A program made the position numbers and the translations under genes. Below, one piece after another: positions 43,269 to 53,531 of a stretch of 64,000 nt of DNA. The DNA comes from Campylobacterota bacterium (lineage in GTDB: Bacteria > Campylobacterota > Campylobacteria > Campylobacterales > Sulfurimonadaceae): NCBI GenBank assembly GCA_040752835.1, contig JBFMGG010000008.1:62001-126000 (forward strand). The letters run 5' to 3'. The notes beneath the pieces were generated by a model that saw only the letters and a program-made list of their open reading frames with translations, was not told the DNA's origin and did no database searches. How positions within the stretch are numbered: the stretch's first letter is position 1; each line of letters opens with the position of its first letter.

Positions 43269-44053
43269 ACAGTATCGAACGGGAGATGGTTGAGGTCTTG
43301 AAAACACTCCGGGAAGATTATGGGGTATTTGAGATCAAAGCAGAGTTTGAAGCTGAAGGAAGCCGCATCGAAGAGATGATGCGTCTGAAAGACATCACTT
43401 CAACGGTGGATTTGCCGATCATTCTCAAAATCGGTGGTGTAGAAGCAATCACGGACATTTACAATGGTCTTTCGATCGGGGTTAAGGGAATCATCGCTCC
43501 AATGGCAGAGACGGCATTTGCCGTGTCGAAATTTCTAAGTTCGATCGAAACCTTTGTTGCTGAAGACAACCGTGAGGATGTTGATTTCGCGATCAACGTC
43601 GAAACCAAAACGGCGTATGAGAATCTGGATGAGATTTTTGCCCTTGAAAAGCTTCCACTTTTGTACGGGGTTACAATCGGTCGAGTGGATATGGTCGGTT
43701 CGATGGGTTATGATCGCGGCAGTGTGGATGGAGAAGAGATTTCTGCGATGTGCCGGGCGATTTTTCAAAAAGCGCGTGAAAAGAATCTTAAAACGGGCCT
43801 TGGCGGAGCGATCTCTACCGGATCGATTCCGCTGATACGGTCCCTGGCCGATGATGGTTTGATCGATAAATATGAAACGCGCAAGGTGGTTTTTTCCGCG
43901 GATGCCATTCGTAAAGACCCGGAAGCAGGGATCCTGAAAGCGATTGAATTTGAACTCCTTTGGCTGAAGAGCAAGCGCCGCTACTATTCGCGCATCAAAG
44001 CAGAGGATGATCAGCGTATCGAAATGCTTGAAAAGCGGCTTGGGCAGCGATGA
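43265..44053 (+). CDS. HpcH/HpaI aldolase / citrate lyase family protein
   Basis: The 262-residue protein is a class II, metal-dependent aldolase fold. VDFAINVETKTAYENLDEI (about 113-131) carries the metal Glu, and GVTIGRVDMVGSMG (about 140-153) the metal Asp. ILKIGGVEAITD near residue 57 and GVKGIIAPMAET are also typical. Such enzymes add or split pyruvate, acetyl or oxaloacetate units. It overlaps its neighbours by 4 bases on both sides, so it belongs to the sugar pathway in this operon. Its substrate is unknown. Confidence 0.82.
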   Translation: MNSIEREMVEVLKTLREDYGVFEIKAEFEAEGSRIEEMMRLKDITSTVDLPIILKIGGVEAITDIYNGLSIGVKGIIAPMAETAFAVSKFLSSIETFVAEDNREDVDFAINVETKTAYENLDEIFALEKLPLLYGVTIGRVDMVGSMGYDRGSVDGEEISAMCRAIFQKAREKNLKTGLGGAISTGSIPLIRSLADDGLIDKYETRKVVFSADAIRKDPEAGILKAIEFELLWLKSKRRYYSRIKAEDDQRIEMLEKRLGQR

Positions 44054-44964
44054 ATATTTTCATCACCGGAGCGCATGGGTTTGTTGGCCGCAATTTAACG
44101 GAATATTTGACCCGGACAACAGATCATACGCTCTTTACGCCCAAAAGCAGTGAACTGGATCTGCAGAATGAGAATGCCGTCGATGACTATGTCGCCCGAA
44201 ATAACATCGAAGTGATTATCCATGGAGCCAACCGTGGCGGTGGGCGGGATACGGCAGAAATGAATGATGTCGTCCATACCAATCTTCGGATGTTTTTCAA
44301 TATTGCCAAACAGTCGTCGAAAGTGCAGAAAATCATCCATCTGGGCTCCGGCGCCGAATACGGCAAACACAAACCGATAGTCGATGCAGCAGAAGAAGAT
44401 GCACTCGAAGCGCTACCCAGGGACGATTACGGTTTTTACAAATCGGTCTGCTCCCGATACATAGACCGATGCGATAACATTTACAACCTCCGGATTTTCG
44501 GTGCCTATGGAAAATACGAGAACTATCGGTTCAAATTTATCTCCAACGCGATCGTCAAAAATCTTTTGGGCCTTCCGATCGAGATTATGCAGAATGTCTT
44601 TTTTGATTACATCGATATCGACGATATGGTTCCTATGATTGCCTACTTTGTCGAAAATGACGGAAAACACCGTACCTATAACATCTCCAAAGGAGAAAAA
44701 GTCGACTTGGTCAGCCTGGCGGAGACGATCAATGCTGTAAGTGATTTTCGATCCGATATTATCGTAAAAAATCCGGGGCTGAATCTCGAATATACCTCAT
44801 GTAATGACCGTGTCATGGGTGAGCACCCTTTTCATTTATCAACCCATCGTGAAACGATTACTCGTCTCATGGAGTATTATCGCACTGTGTTGCCGCAGAT
44901 TGACGCGGATGAGATCCGGGGCGATGCACTGGCAAAAAAAATCGTTGTTGCAAAAGAGTCATGA
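44050..44964 (+). CDS. NAD-dependent epimerase/dehydratase
   Basis: The 304-residue extended SDR starts MNIFITGAHGFVGRNLTEYL (Gly-rich NAD site), with IIHGANRGGGRD, IIHLGSGAEYGKH and the catalytic YGFYKSVCSRY. It is similar in outline to sugar-4-ketoreductases and epimerases such as Fcl, RmlD or YerF. In yersiniose synthesis a reductase of this general kind (YerF) follows YerE, so reduction of a branched keto sugar is one possibility. I cannot assign the exact reaction. Confidence 0.85.
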   Translation: MNIFITGAHGFVGRNLTEYLTRTTDHTLFTPKSSELDLQNENAVDDYVARNNIEVIIHGANRGGGRDTAEMNDVVHTNLRMFFNIAKQSSKVQKIIHLGSGAEYGKHKPIVDAAEEDALEALPRDDYGFYKSVCSRYIDRCDNIYNLRIFGAYGKYENYRFKFISNAIVKNLLGLPIEIMQNVFFDYIDIDDMVPMIAYFVENDGKHRTYNISKGEKVDLVSLAETINAVSDFRSDIIVKNPGLNLEYTSCNDRVMGEHPFHLSTHRETITRLMEYYRTVLPQIDADEIRGDALAKKIVVAKES

Positions 44965-45362
44965 AACAGTTTTTGATCAACCACGAACAAAAACTCCGTT
45001 ACCTCATGATCGGAGGATGGAATACCGTTTTTGGATACGGGGTGTTTGCGGCATTGTATTTTTGGCTTGAGGGGGTGATCCACTATCTGATCATCCTGTC
45101 GATCAGTTACGTGGTCAGTATTACCAACGCGTATGTCGGATACAAATTGTTTGTTTTTAGAACGCGTGGCAATATCCTGCGGGAGTATTTTCGCTTTTAC
45201 ATCGTTTATGGGGCGTCGTTCATTTTTAATGTGCTGTCGCTTCCTGTATTTGTCGAGATGTTAGAGTTTAATATGTATGTGGCGCAGGCTATCGTGACGG
45301 TCATTACCATAGTAGGGAGCTATGTGCTCCATAAAAATTTTTCTTTTCGAGCTAAAACGTGA
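44961..45362 (+). CDS. GtrA-family membrane protein
   Basis: The 133-residue protein has four hydrophobic segments and the family's outline: RYLMIGGWNTVFGYGVFAAL at the start, SYVVSITNAYVGYKLFVFR in the middle, and VGSYVLHKNFSFR at the end. GtrA proteins are thought to flip undecaprenyl-phosphate-linked sugars across the inner membrane for O-antigen modification. It is coupled by 4-base overlaps with the genes on both sides. Confidence 0.88.
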   Translation: MKQFLINHEQKLRYLMIGGWNTVFGYGVFAALYFWLEGVIHYLIILSISYVVSITNAYVGYKLFVFRTRGNILREYFRFYIVYGASFIFNVLSLPVFVEMLEFNMYVAQAIVTVITIVGSYVLHKNFSFRAKT

Positions 45363-47848
45363 ATTTTTTACGAAAAAATATCGGGCTGATATATATCTTT
45401 TTGCTTGCAATACAAGTAGTGCTTATTGCCTATTATGCTGTCAAATCATTTCAGTTGTCGGTGCCGAATTATTTTTATTTTGAAAGCGTTGCCCTGTATT
45501 TCAATGACCAAAAGCGTGTAGAACTTCTCTCGTACGTTATTGGCATCGTATTGCTTGGTGTATATTTTTTGGGAATTATGATATTGGAAAATATGGTCAG
45601 TTTAAAGGCCAAACGCTATTCCAAAACTGTCTTGTCCGGAGCATTGAATCCAAAAAACAAAAAACTAATGGGCATTACAGGCTTATTTCTTGTGGTATTG
45701 CCTTTGTTGATTCATTTTGTGGGTAAATCATTTTCAGGTAAATTAGTATTCCAGATGGTAGTTTTACTACTTGGTATAGCTTTACCGTTTTGGCACTACT
45801 TCGCACTCTATCATAAGCGGACAACAGTTGAATGGTTTTATAGCAAATTCAAAAACCATGCAAACAATGAACCGTTTTTTACAAAAAACTATTTTTTTGC
45901 GGCTGTTTTATTCGTTGCATTTTTGCAACTGCTGTATTTATTTTATGATCCGATCGCGAACCGCCCAAAAATTATCAATGAGTATTTCAATATCCCGGAA
46001 TCCACCGTTTTAAAAGATGGAAAAAATTATGACAACACCGTCTACTGGCAGGCCAATTTTCCTTCAGCGATGACATTTAAAAATGACATTGGCACTGAGC
46101 AAAGTATTTCCAACTGTGTATTTAAAAGTCCAGAAGAGCTCGGTGTGCTTGAGCCGTCATTATTGGATGGCAACATATCCTATGATCAGCGCCATAATTT
46201 ATTTTGCGTGAATGGATTACTGGATTTGAATGCTTTCGGTAGCGTACAGGATTCGCAGCTATATCACATTCTTCAGCGGGGACATTACAAAGCACGTGAT
46301 CTTGAGATGTTGTCCCTCTCGGAGAACGACAAAGATTGGTTGTCTTACAACAAGTTTGAAATTCACTGGCAGATTTTGAGCCGATTTATGATTCACCATA
46401 ACAGTTTTTTATTTATTCCGATCGCTGATTTTGCGCAGGATAAAAATATCAGCACGATTAATGCGCAATACGGTTTGGGAAGTGCATGGGTCTTTCATAA
46501 ATTATTGGCCGCTTTAAATTCGATTTCTTTGGATGGATGGCTTAAAGTATCGTACCTGGTTTACTATGTTTATTTTGCAATTTTCATAGGGGTGGTTTTT
46601 GCAATTACCCGTAATATTGCATGGACAGCCATTATCTTTTTACTCTCGCTGAGTGTTATCAACTATCGCGGATACGATTTTTTACTGCTTCCTCCGGGAG
46701 AGTCTCCGTGGCGTCATTTTTTCGACATTCTTATTGTGTATCTCCTGTTCGCCTATGCTAACTACAAACGGATTATTTTTTATGCGGCTGCGCTGCTTTT
46801 CGGTCTTGGCTCAATTGTATTAAATCCTCAGATAGGGCTGATGATTTTCCTGGCTGCGCTTGTATCCGGGGTATTGTATGCTTATCGAGAACGATATCGG
46901 CTCAAGACTACCCTCATATTGTCCTTGATTGCTTTGCCGGTTGCGGGAACTATTTTTGTATTGACATCGAGTGCCAATGACCTGGCAAGCTATTACCTGG
47001 ATGGGGTGATAGGTTTTCCGATCTCATTTTCCCAAATATTCAAAATTTTTCTCATGATTATCGTAGGTTATGTTGTTTTGTGGAAGATTTTAAAAGATCG
47101 GCTAACAACGAATTATGCGCATTTAGTATTTTTATTTTTATATGTTCAAGCACTACTTTTGTATGTTGTATGGCATTATAATACTGAAGGATTTAAGGCC
47201 AGAGCATTTATTTATATTTTAACAGCTGGTTTATTTGCATTTCATTTCCGCAGCATGATTAGTCAGCGCTATAAGAACTACATAGCTGGGGTAATTGTTG
47301 CTATCACTGTGACTGTTTATGTCGATAGTGTGTCGGATGTATTGAAAAGCAAACGGCAATATGAGAAAATTTTTGATCGGCATGTCACTTATGAATGGAA
47401 TATGGATCGTGCTCATATCGTCTCGACGATGAATCCGGTTTACTTCCAAAACGGTGTCGATTTGATCCAAAAGTACAGTAAAGGTCAAAACGGGATTTAC
47501 ATTGTCTCTGAATACGATAACTTTTTGCCATTCTTGGCCCATAAATACAGCCTGATGCCGTTTTTTGATATGAAGTGGTATCTAATCACTCCGAAAGAAT
47601 TAAATAAAAGCATACAAGTATTGCAAAAAAACAAACCGGAGTATCTGTTTGTCGATACGGGAATAGATCGAAATCTCAATAACGAGATTATCGATCCAAA
47701 ATTTCCGGAAATTGGATATCTGAATCAAGAATCTATTTGGCGGGTACAACGACTCAAACTGATGAACCAGATTTTTCAGAGTGTTGCTGATGACTATGAA
47801 TTGGTGGAGCAAGGGTATTTGATTTCAGTTTATAAGAGAAAAAAATGA
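45359..47848 (+). CDS. Large polytopic membrane protein, possible GT-C glycosyltransferase
   Basis: The 829 residues begin at a GTG overlapping gtrA. Hydrophobic helices cluster at about 8-30, 55-80, 115-165, 180-200 and 400-660, around a soluble part of about 200 residues (about 205-400) and a C-terminal soluble tail (about 670-829). I see no firm family signature; the layout, beside gtrA and GtrB-like genes, suggests a GtrC-like or other GT-C transferase that uses a lipid-phosphate sugar. It is AT-rich. An O-antigen polymerase is the alternative. Confidence 0.6.
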   Translation: MNFLRKNIGLIYIFLLAIQVVLIAYYAVKSFQLSVPNYFYFESVALYFNDQKRVELLSYVIGIVLLGVYFLGIMILENMVSLKAKRYSKTVLSGALNPKNKKLMGITGLFLVVLPLLIHFVGKSFSGKLVFQMVVLLLGIALPFWHYFALYHKRTTVEWFYSKFKNHANNEPFFTKNYFFAAVLFVAFLQLLYLFYDPIANRPKIINEYFNIPESTVLKDGKNYDNTVYWQANFPSAMTFKNDIGTEQSISNCVFKSPEELGVLEPSLLDGNISYDQRHNLFCVNGLLDLNAFGSVQDSQLYHILQRGHYKARDLEMLSLSENDKDWLSYNKFEIHWQILSRFMIHHNSFLFIPIADFAQDKNISTINAQYGLGSAWVFHKLLAALNSISLDGWLKVSYLVYYVYFAIFIGVVFAITRNIAWTAIIFLLSLSVINYRGYDFLLLPPGESPWRHFFDILIVYLLFAYANYKRIIFYAAALLFGLGSIVLNPQIGLMIFLAALVSGVLYAYRERYRLKTTLILSLIALPVAGTIFVLTSSANDLASYYLDGVIGFPISFSQIFKIFLMIIVGYVVLWKILKDRLTTNYAHLVFLFLYVQALLLYVVWHYNTEGFKARAFIYILTAGLFAFHFRSMISQRYKNYIAGVIVAITVTVYVDSVSDVLKSKRQYEKIFDRHVTYEWNMDRAHIVSTMNPVYFQNGVDLIQKYSKGQNGIYIVSEYDNFLPFLAHKYSLMPFFDMKWYLITPKELNKSIQVLQKNKPEYLFVDTGIDRNLNNEIIDPKFPEIGYLNQESIWRVQRLKLMNQIFQSVADDYELVEQGYLISVYKRKK

Positions 47849-49842
47849 AATTAAAAGTATGGGTCGTACTAATTTTTCTTTTGTTATCTATCAGTATATT
47901 TATTGATTGGAGCAGAGAAACAATTCAAGAGCAAACTATTTTAGTTAAAACATATACTAGTCATGTTCAATCTCCAATCCGGTATAACGTTTTAAAAGAT
48001 GTAAATTCATCACTTGAGGTGAATATTCGAGGAAGTTTCAAACTTGATAAACTAAAAAATTATGAAAATATTTTTCAGACATCAGATATCAATCAAGGCT
48101 TTCGAATTGAAATTGATGAACTTGGTTCTATAACCTTAGTCTTTCCAACAAAGACCGGATTGCAGGGAATTCCAATGGGGCAGAATATTCAAGAGAATGT
48201 ATGGCACGCTTTTGCTTTGTCTTTCAATAATGAAAAAATTTTGAGTATTTCAATGGATAATAAGCAGCTTTATAATCAATCACGTCCGGATATTGTCTCG
48301 GTAGTCGATAATATTGTTATAGGTGGAGGTTTTGATTCGACAAGACCATTTTTGGGTGAGATTAAAGACTTTAAGTTGGAATATAAAACTTATAAGGAAT
48401 GGAAGTTTGCCCATTTTTACATAGGCTTGATTCAATTTTTACTTGTCATATCAATCATTTTGCTTTTAACGAACAATTTTATGCGCTCACCGCAGGGGAA
48501 TTCGTATATCCAAAAGATGTTTTCAGACCGCACTGTTTTTCTGACCTTCTTGGGAATCGGAACACTTGCTCTGATTGGTATTAATGCATTGTATTGTAAT
48601 TTGCTTGGGGCATTGGGATATACAGGGTTCGCTTATACAAACTTCCTATTCCCGCCAGAAGACCGCTTCGCGGATCTGATCAAAATTGCCCTCTCTTTTA
48701 CCAAACCCCTCGCCGGCGTCATCGACACTGCAAAAATCAACACATGGCCCGAAATCTTCCAGAATTACTTCTATCATAACCCGTACGGGGGGGTGGAAGC
48801 ATTACAACACGGCCAATTCAGTCATCTAGCCGGAACTCCGCTGGGAAAACTTTACGGAATGATGAACGGTTATATAGCCTTTACCCTGTCTCCCACATTG
48901 TTATACGGTCTCTATCTCACTCTCTATGCCTGCGCTATCGGATTTATGATTCATATGCTTAAGAACAAAAACAAGCGCGAGTGGATCTTTATCGTCTTGA
49001 CAATACTTTCCTATCCCGGTTTAATTATCCTTTTCCGGGGGCACTTTTTTTCAGCCTTTGCCGTCATGATCCTTGCCACTGCTCTGATTGCTCTGATCAA
49101 AGACAAACAGCGCCTCAGCTGGATTGCTTTTGGCATCGCGATGAATATGCGGCCAAATTTCGTTTTTTTCGCTCCCTTGATTTATTCCGCATTCCGTTCA
49201 CCCAAGCCGTTCTTGCTTTATTGCTTAAAATTGGCGATATGGAGTATTGCCCTTTTTCTAACCCTTTACTGGGCTGTACATACCCTATACCCCGATTATA
49301 CGTTCGCCAGATCGGTTGAAGCGACACGGATTTACAATACCTTATATAATTACGGCAATCTTGGGCTCGCCTTTGGTTCTTCGTTCTACGGTGCCTTGTA
49401 TGCGGCAGCCAAACTTTATGGCATCGATCCGCATAGAGTATCCATTGTCGGGCATCTGATTGCCGGAGTGAGTATCGTGTCGGTCGGTATCGGAATATTA
49501 TTAAGAATTTTCAGTGCGACGGAAATCATTTTTTTGCTTGCCGCTCTTTATTCCTTGTTCACACCGGTCCTTGGGGATTATCAACTCATTCTTTTTATTC
49601 TGCCGATTATTGTTTTTCTCGTCGCAAAAGACGAATACCGTGACGATTCACCCAAACACATCTTTATTATCGCGCTAGCATCCATGCTTTTGCTTTCTCC
49701 GAAAAATTATGTTTACATTGAAAGTTTAGGCGCATACAGCCAGGTATTTATGAATCCGGCTATTTTAATGGCTGCATTATCATATCTCTTATGGCAACGG
49801 AGCACACTTATTAACGGACGAGTCAAACATGCAGTACCCTAA
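47845..49842 (+). CDS. Polytopic membrane protein with N-terminal lectin-like domain
   Basis: The 665 residues start with a membrane helix (about 4-20), then an extracytoplasmic jelly-roll of about 140 residues (42-182) that resembles LamG/concanavalin-like domains ([47 protein letters not shown]). From about residue 190 it is a many-helix domain that resembles GT87-type GT-C transferases. The DNA is AT-rich up to about 48,650 and clearly less so afterwards, so the gene may be a recombinant. It overlaps the previous gene by 4 bases and cysD by 14. Confidence 0.6.
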   Translation: MKLKVWVVLIFLLLSISIFIDWSRETIQEQTILVKTYTSHVQSPIRYNVLKDVNSSLEVNIRGSFKLDKLKNYENIFQTSDINQGFRIEIDELGSITLVFPTKTGLQGIPMGQNIQENVWHAFALSFNNEKILSISMDNKQLYNQSRPDIVSVVDNIVIGGGFDSTRPFLGEIKDFKLEYKTYKEWKFAHFYIGLIQFLLVISIILLLTNNFMRSPQGNSYIQKMFSDRTVFLTFLGIGTLALIGINALYCNLLGALGYTGFAYTNFLFPPEDRFADLIKIALSFTKPLAGVIDTAKINTWPEIFQNYFYHNPYGGVEALQHGQFSHLAGTPLGKLYGMMNGYIAFTLSPTLLYGLYLTLYACAIGFMIHMLKNKNKREWIFIVLTILSYPGLIILFRGHFFSAFAVMILATALIALIKDKQRLSWIAFGIAMNMRPNFVFFAPLIYSAFRSPKPFLLYCLKLAIWSIALFLTLYWAVHTLYPDYTFARSVEATRIYNTLYNYGNLGLAFGSSFYGALYAAAKLYGIDPHRVSIVGHLIAGVSIVSVGIGILLRIFSATEIIFLLAALYSLFTPVLGDYQLILFILPIIVFLVAKDEYRDDSPKHIFIIALASMLLLSPKNYVYIESLGAYSQVFMNPAILMAALSYLLWQRSTLINGRVKHAVP

Positions 49843-50740
49843 AATGATGACCCATCTCAAAGCGCTTGAGGCTGAATCCATCCATATCATCCGCGAAGTA
49901 GTCGCCGAATTTGAAAACCCCGCGATGCTTTACAGCATCGGAAAAGACTCCTCGGTGATGCTGCACCTGGCACAAAAAGCGTTTTACCCAGCTCCACCTC
50001 CCTTTCCGCTGGTCCACGTCGATACGATGTGGAAATTCAAAGAGATGATCGAATTCAGGGACCACCGAGCTAAAGAAGTGGGAATGGATTTGATCGTTCA
50101 TGTAAATCCCAAAGGGGTTGAAATGAACATAAGCCCTTTTGAACACGGTTCAGCATTGCATACCGACATCATGAAGACCGAAGGACTCAAACAGATGCTC
50201 GAACATTACCGGTTCGATGCCGTATTCGGCGGCGCACGCCGGGATGAAGAAAAAAGCCGCGCCAAGGAACGGATCTATTCGTTCCGCGACAGAAACCACC
50301 GCTGGGATCCAAAAAATCAGCGTCCCGAACTGTGGAATCTCTACAACGGCCGCCATAATGCGGGAGAAAGTATCCGGGTATTTCCCCTATCAAACTGGAC
50401 AGAGCTTGATATCTGGCAGTACATTTATCTCGAGAGCATCCCTATCGTTCCGCTCTATTTCGCGGCTAAACGTCCCGTTGTCGAAACGGGAGGAACGCTG
50501 ATCATGGTGGATGACGACCGGATGCCCGAAGCGTTGCGCAAAACGGCGCGTGAAGAGACGGTCCGCTTTCGGACATTGGGATGCTATCCGCTGACAGGAG
50601 CAATCAAATCCGAAGCATCTACCCTGCCCGATATTATCCGGGAAATGCTGCTGACCAAAACTTCCGAGCGCCAGGGACGACTGATCGACAGCGACTCGTC
50701 CGCTTCAATGGAGAAAAAAAAGATCGAGGGGTATTTTTAA
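49829..50740 (+). CDS. cysD: Sulfate adenylyltransferase subunit 2
   Basis: CysD, with CysN, makes APS from sulfate and ATP. The 303-residue N-type ATP pyrophosphatase has the PP-loop [16 protein letters not shown] (about 36-51), [32 protein letters not shown] and the C-terminal [20 protein letters not shown]. The start overlaps the preceding membrane-protein gene by 14 bases. Its stop overlaps the cysN ATG (TAATG). Confidence 0.95.
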   Translation: MQYPKMMTHLKALEAESIHIIREVVAEFENPAMLYSIGKDSSVMLHLAQKAFYPAPPPFPLVHVDTMWKFKEMIEFRDHRAKEVGMDLIVHVNPKGVEMNISPFEHGSALHTDIMKTEGLKQMLEHYRFDAVFGGARRDEEKSRAKERIYSFRDRNHRWDPKNQRPELWNLYNGRHNAGESIRVFPLSNWTELDIWQYIYLESIPIVPLYFAAKRPVVETGGTLIMVDDDRMPEALRKTAREETVRFRTLGCYPLTGAIKSEASTLPDIIREMLLTKTSERQGRLIDSDSSASMEKKKIEGYF

Positions 50741-52206
50741 TGGCACACCAGTCCGATATGATCGCCCATGATATCGAACGATACCTCAAAGACCACGAAA
50801 ACAAGGAACTGCTCCGTTTCATCACCTGCGGCAGTGTCGATGATGGCAAAAGCACCCTGATCGGGCGGCTGCTGCACGATTCGAAAATGATCTTCGAAGA
50901 CCAGCTCGCCGCGATCGAGAAAGATTCCAAAAAAATGGGAACGCAGGGGGGAGCACTTGATCTCGCACTCCTCGTTGACGGATTGCAAAGCGAACGGGAA
51001 CAGGGGATTACGATTGACGTCGCCTACCGCTTTTTTTCGACCGACAAACGCAAATTCATTATCGCCGACACCCCGGGCCACGAACAATATACCCGGAATA
51101 TGGCGACCGGTGCTTCCACCGCCGATCTGGCGATCATTCTCATCGACGCGCGTCACGGCGTACAGACCCAAACCCGTCGCCATTCCTATATCGTTTCGCT
51201 TCTGGGGATCAAACATCTGATCGTCGCGATCAACAAAATGGACCTGGTTGACTTTTCGCAGGAACGGTTCAATGCAATCAAAGCCGACTATGCCGCATTA
51301 ATTCCCGGGCTTCCCAACCACGAGCAAATCGACTTCACCTATATTCCCCTCTCCGCTCTTGAGGGGGATAATGTTGTACATGCAAGCGCACAAACAAAAT
51401 GGTACGATGGCAATCCGTTGATGGAGTTGCTTGATACGATCCCTCTTCACCAAAAAAACGACGATACGGCTCCTTTGCGCTTTCCGGTGCAATACGTCAA
51501 TCGCCCCCACCTCGATTTTCGCGGATTTTGCGGTACGATCGCTTCGGGAAACGTCAAGATCGGCGATTCGGTAACGGTATTGCCATCGGGCAAAACAACG
51601 CGGATCAAATCGATCGTGTTACCCTCGGTCAGTGATTTTTCAGCCCCGTTGGATCGGCTGTCACTCAATTATGCCAAAGAAGCATATGCACCGATGGCCG
51701 TTACGCTGATGACCGAAGATGAAGTCGACATCAGCCGCGGAGACATGATCGTCCACAGTGATCATCTTCCCCGGGTCTCCAATAGCCTCAAAGTGATGGT
51801 TGTCTGGATGTCGGACGAGGCGATGAAACCTCACCAAAACTACCTCTTCAAATCGGGAACAACTACGGTTGGCGGAAATTTTGCACATATCAATTACAAA
51901 GTCAACGTCAATACGTTTGAAAGGCTCCCGGTCGACGAGCTTCTGCTCAACGACATCGCTTCGTGCAAACTGGTCCTTAACCGCCCCATTGCGGCCGATC
52001 CTTACATACAAAACCGTTCGACAGGTAGCTTTATCATTATCGATCGCACTGCGAACGCTACCGTAGGAGCCGGGATGATCGTCGACGTCAGCCGCCGTGA
52101 TCAGGATAAAGTCCCCTCAACCCACCGCGAATATACCCAAGCAGAAATCGAATTAAATGCTTACATCCGCAAAAACTTCCCCGAATGGGGCTGCAAGGCG
52201 ATTTAA
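50740..52206 (+). CDS. cysN: Sulfate adenylyltransferase subunit 1 (GTPase)
   Basis: CysN is the GTPase half of ATP sulfurylase. The 488 residues have GSVDDGKSTLIGRLL (about 31-45), the ADTPGHEQYTRNM motif (about 109-121) and NKMD. Elongation-factor-like beta domains follow. There is no fused APS kinase: that activity is supplied by the next two genes. The ATG at 50740 matches the family N-terminus; earlier in-frame codons lie inside cysD. Confidence 0.95.
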   Translation: MAHQSDMIAHDIERYLKDHENKELLRFITCGSVDDGKSTLIGRLLHDSKMIFEDQLAAIEKDSKKMGTQGGALDLALLVDGLQSEREQGITIDVAYRFFSTDKRKFIIADTPGHEQYTRNMATGASTADLAIILIDARHGVQTQTRRHSYIVSLLGIKHLIVAINKMDLVDFSQERFNAIKADYAALIPGLPNHEQIDFTYIPLSALEGDNVVHASAQTKWYDGNPLMELLDTIPLHQKNDDTAPLRFPVQYVNRPHLDFRGFCGTIASGNVKIGDSVTVLPSGKTTRIKSIVLPSVSDFSAPLDRLSLNYAKEAYAPMAVTLMTEDEVDISRGDMIVHSDHLPRVSNSLKVMVVWMSDEAMKPHQNYLFKSGTTTVGGNFAHINYKVNVNTFERLPVDELLLNDIASCKLVLNRPIAADPYIQNRSTGSFIIIDRTANATVGAGMIVDVSRRDQDKVPSTHREYTQAEIELNAYIRKNFPEWGCKAI

Positions 52207-52935
52207 ATGTATAGAGAAACCAATACCCGTTCCATTACCAAAGGCCTTAGCTGGCGTTTTTTCGCTACAGGGACAACCGTTATCATCGTCTATATTTTTT
52301 TTAAACGGCTTGATCTTGCGATCGCTGCAGGAATCGTGGAAACCGCTTCAAAAGTATTCTTGTTTTACCTCCATGAAAAAATCTGGCAGCGGATTCGATG
52401 GGGCAAGAAAAAAATCGAACCGTTCAACCTTTGGTTTACCGGACTTCCCCTCTCCGGCAAAACCACGATCGCCGATCTGGTATACGAGAAACTCAAAAAA
52501 TACCAGATCCCCCTTGAGCGGATCGATTCCAAAGATATACGTGAACTGATCCCCGATATCGGTTACAGCCGCGAAGAGCGCAACCGTCACATGCGGCGCA
52601 TCGGCCACCTGATCAAAACGCTGCAAAACAACTCGATTTCAACCGTAGCCTCATTCGTCTCCCCTTACCGCGAATCGCGCAAAGCAATCCGCGAAATGGT
52701 GCAAAACAATGTCGTCGTTTACGTCAAAGCCGACATCGATACCTGCATAGCTAGGGATTACAAAGGAGTATACGCTAAAGCTCTGAACGGCGAACTTCAC
52801 AATTTTTCAGGGGTCAATGATGTTTACGAAGAGCCTCAACATGCGGAAATCGTCATCGATACGACCACCACGGATCCCGAAATGGCCGCGGAGGAGATTG
52901 TCAACTATCTGAGAAAAAGGTACATACGTCTATGA
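52207..52935 (+). CDS. DUF2061 membrane domain fused to an APS-kinase-like domain
   Basis: Residues 1 to about 62 ([20 protein letters not shown] ... [16 protein letters not shown]) match DUF2061, a two-helix membrane domain. Residues from about 72 are a CysC-type kinase: P-loop [35 protein letters not shown] and a [18 protein letters not shown] segment. The usual DGDN(V/I)R is IDSKDIR here, so APS binding may differ. No stop or frameshift separates the two parts (242 residues). It is sandwiched between cysN and a canonical cysC. Confidence 0.85.
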   Translation: MYRETNTRSITKGLSWRFFATGTTVIIVYIFFKRLDLAIAAGIVETASKVFLFYLHEKIWQRIRWGKKKIEPFNLWFTGLPLSGKTTIADLVYEKLKKYQIPLERIDSKDIRELIPDIGYSREERNRHMRRIGHLIKTLQNNSISTVASFVSPYRESRKAIREMVQNNVVVYVKADIDTCIARDYKGVYAKALNGELHNFSGVNDVYEEPQHAEIVIDTTTTDPEMAAEEIVNYLRKRYIRL

Positions 52936-53531
52936 CCCCTCATATCGTCTGGCATTCCCACACCGTTACCAAAGAGGACCGAATTGAGCATAACGGCTTC
53001 AAACCTGCTATTTTATGGTTTACCGGGCTTAGCGGTTCGGGCAAATCGACCATCGCCAATGCGGTAGAAAAAGCCCTCTTCGAAAAGGGTATCCATACCT
53101 ATCTACTGGATGGGGACAATATCCGCCACGGCCTCAACCGTGATCTGGGGTTCAGCGATGCGGAACGGATCGAAAACATCCGCAGAATCGGTGAGGTCTC
53201 TAAACTTTTTGTTGATGCCGGCATCCTGGTCCTATCGGCTTTTATTTCGCCGTTTGAGCAGGATCGCCGCCTAATCCGAGACATGGTCGAAGCCGGAGAA
53301 TTCATCGAAGTTTTTATCGACGCCCCGCTGGAAATCTGTGAACAGCGTGATCCTAAAGGGCTATACCATAAAGCCCGAATCGGCGAGATCAAACATTTCA
53401 CCGGAATCGACTCTCCTTATGAGGTTCCGAAAAATCCTGAATTACGGATACGAACCGATCTTACGGATATCGAGGCCGCTGTCGGAGAAATCATCGGCTA
53501 TCTTGACACGAAAGGATACTTTCATGCTTGA
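52932..53531 (+). CDS. cysC: Adenylylsulfate kinase
   Basis: CysC phosphorylates APS to PAPS. The 199-residue protein is canonical: [18 protein letters not shown] (P-loop), [49 protein letters not shown] and [20 protein letters not shown] with PYE. It overlaps its neighbours by 4 and 8 bases. PAPS in this operon most likely serves the sulfotransferase at 57,494, since no PAPS or APS reductase is present here. Confidence 0.95.
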   Translation: MTPHIVWHSHTVTKEDRIEHNGFKPAILWFTGLSGSGKSTIANAVEKALFEKGIHTYLLDGDNIRHGLNRDLGFSDAERIENIRRIGEVSKLFVDAGILVLSAFISPFEQDRRLIRDMVEAGEFIEVFIDAPLEICEQRDPKGLYHKARIGEIKHFTGIDSPYEVPKNPELRIRTDLTDIEAAVGEIIGYLDTKGYFHA

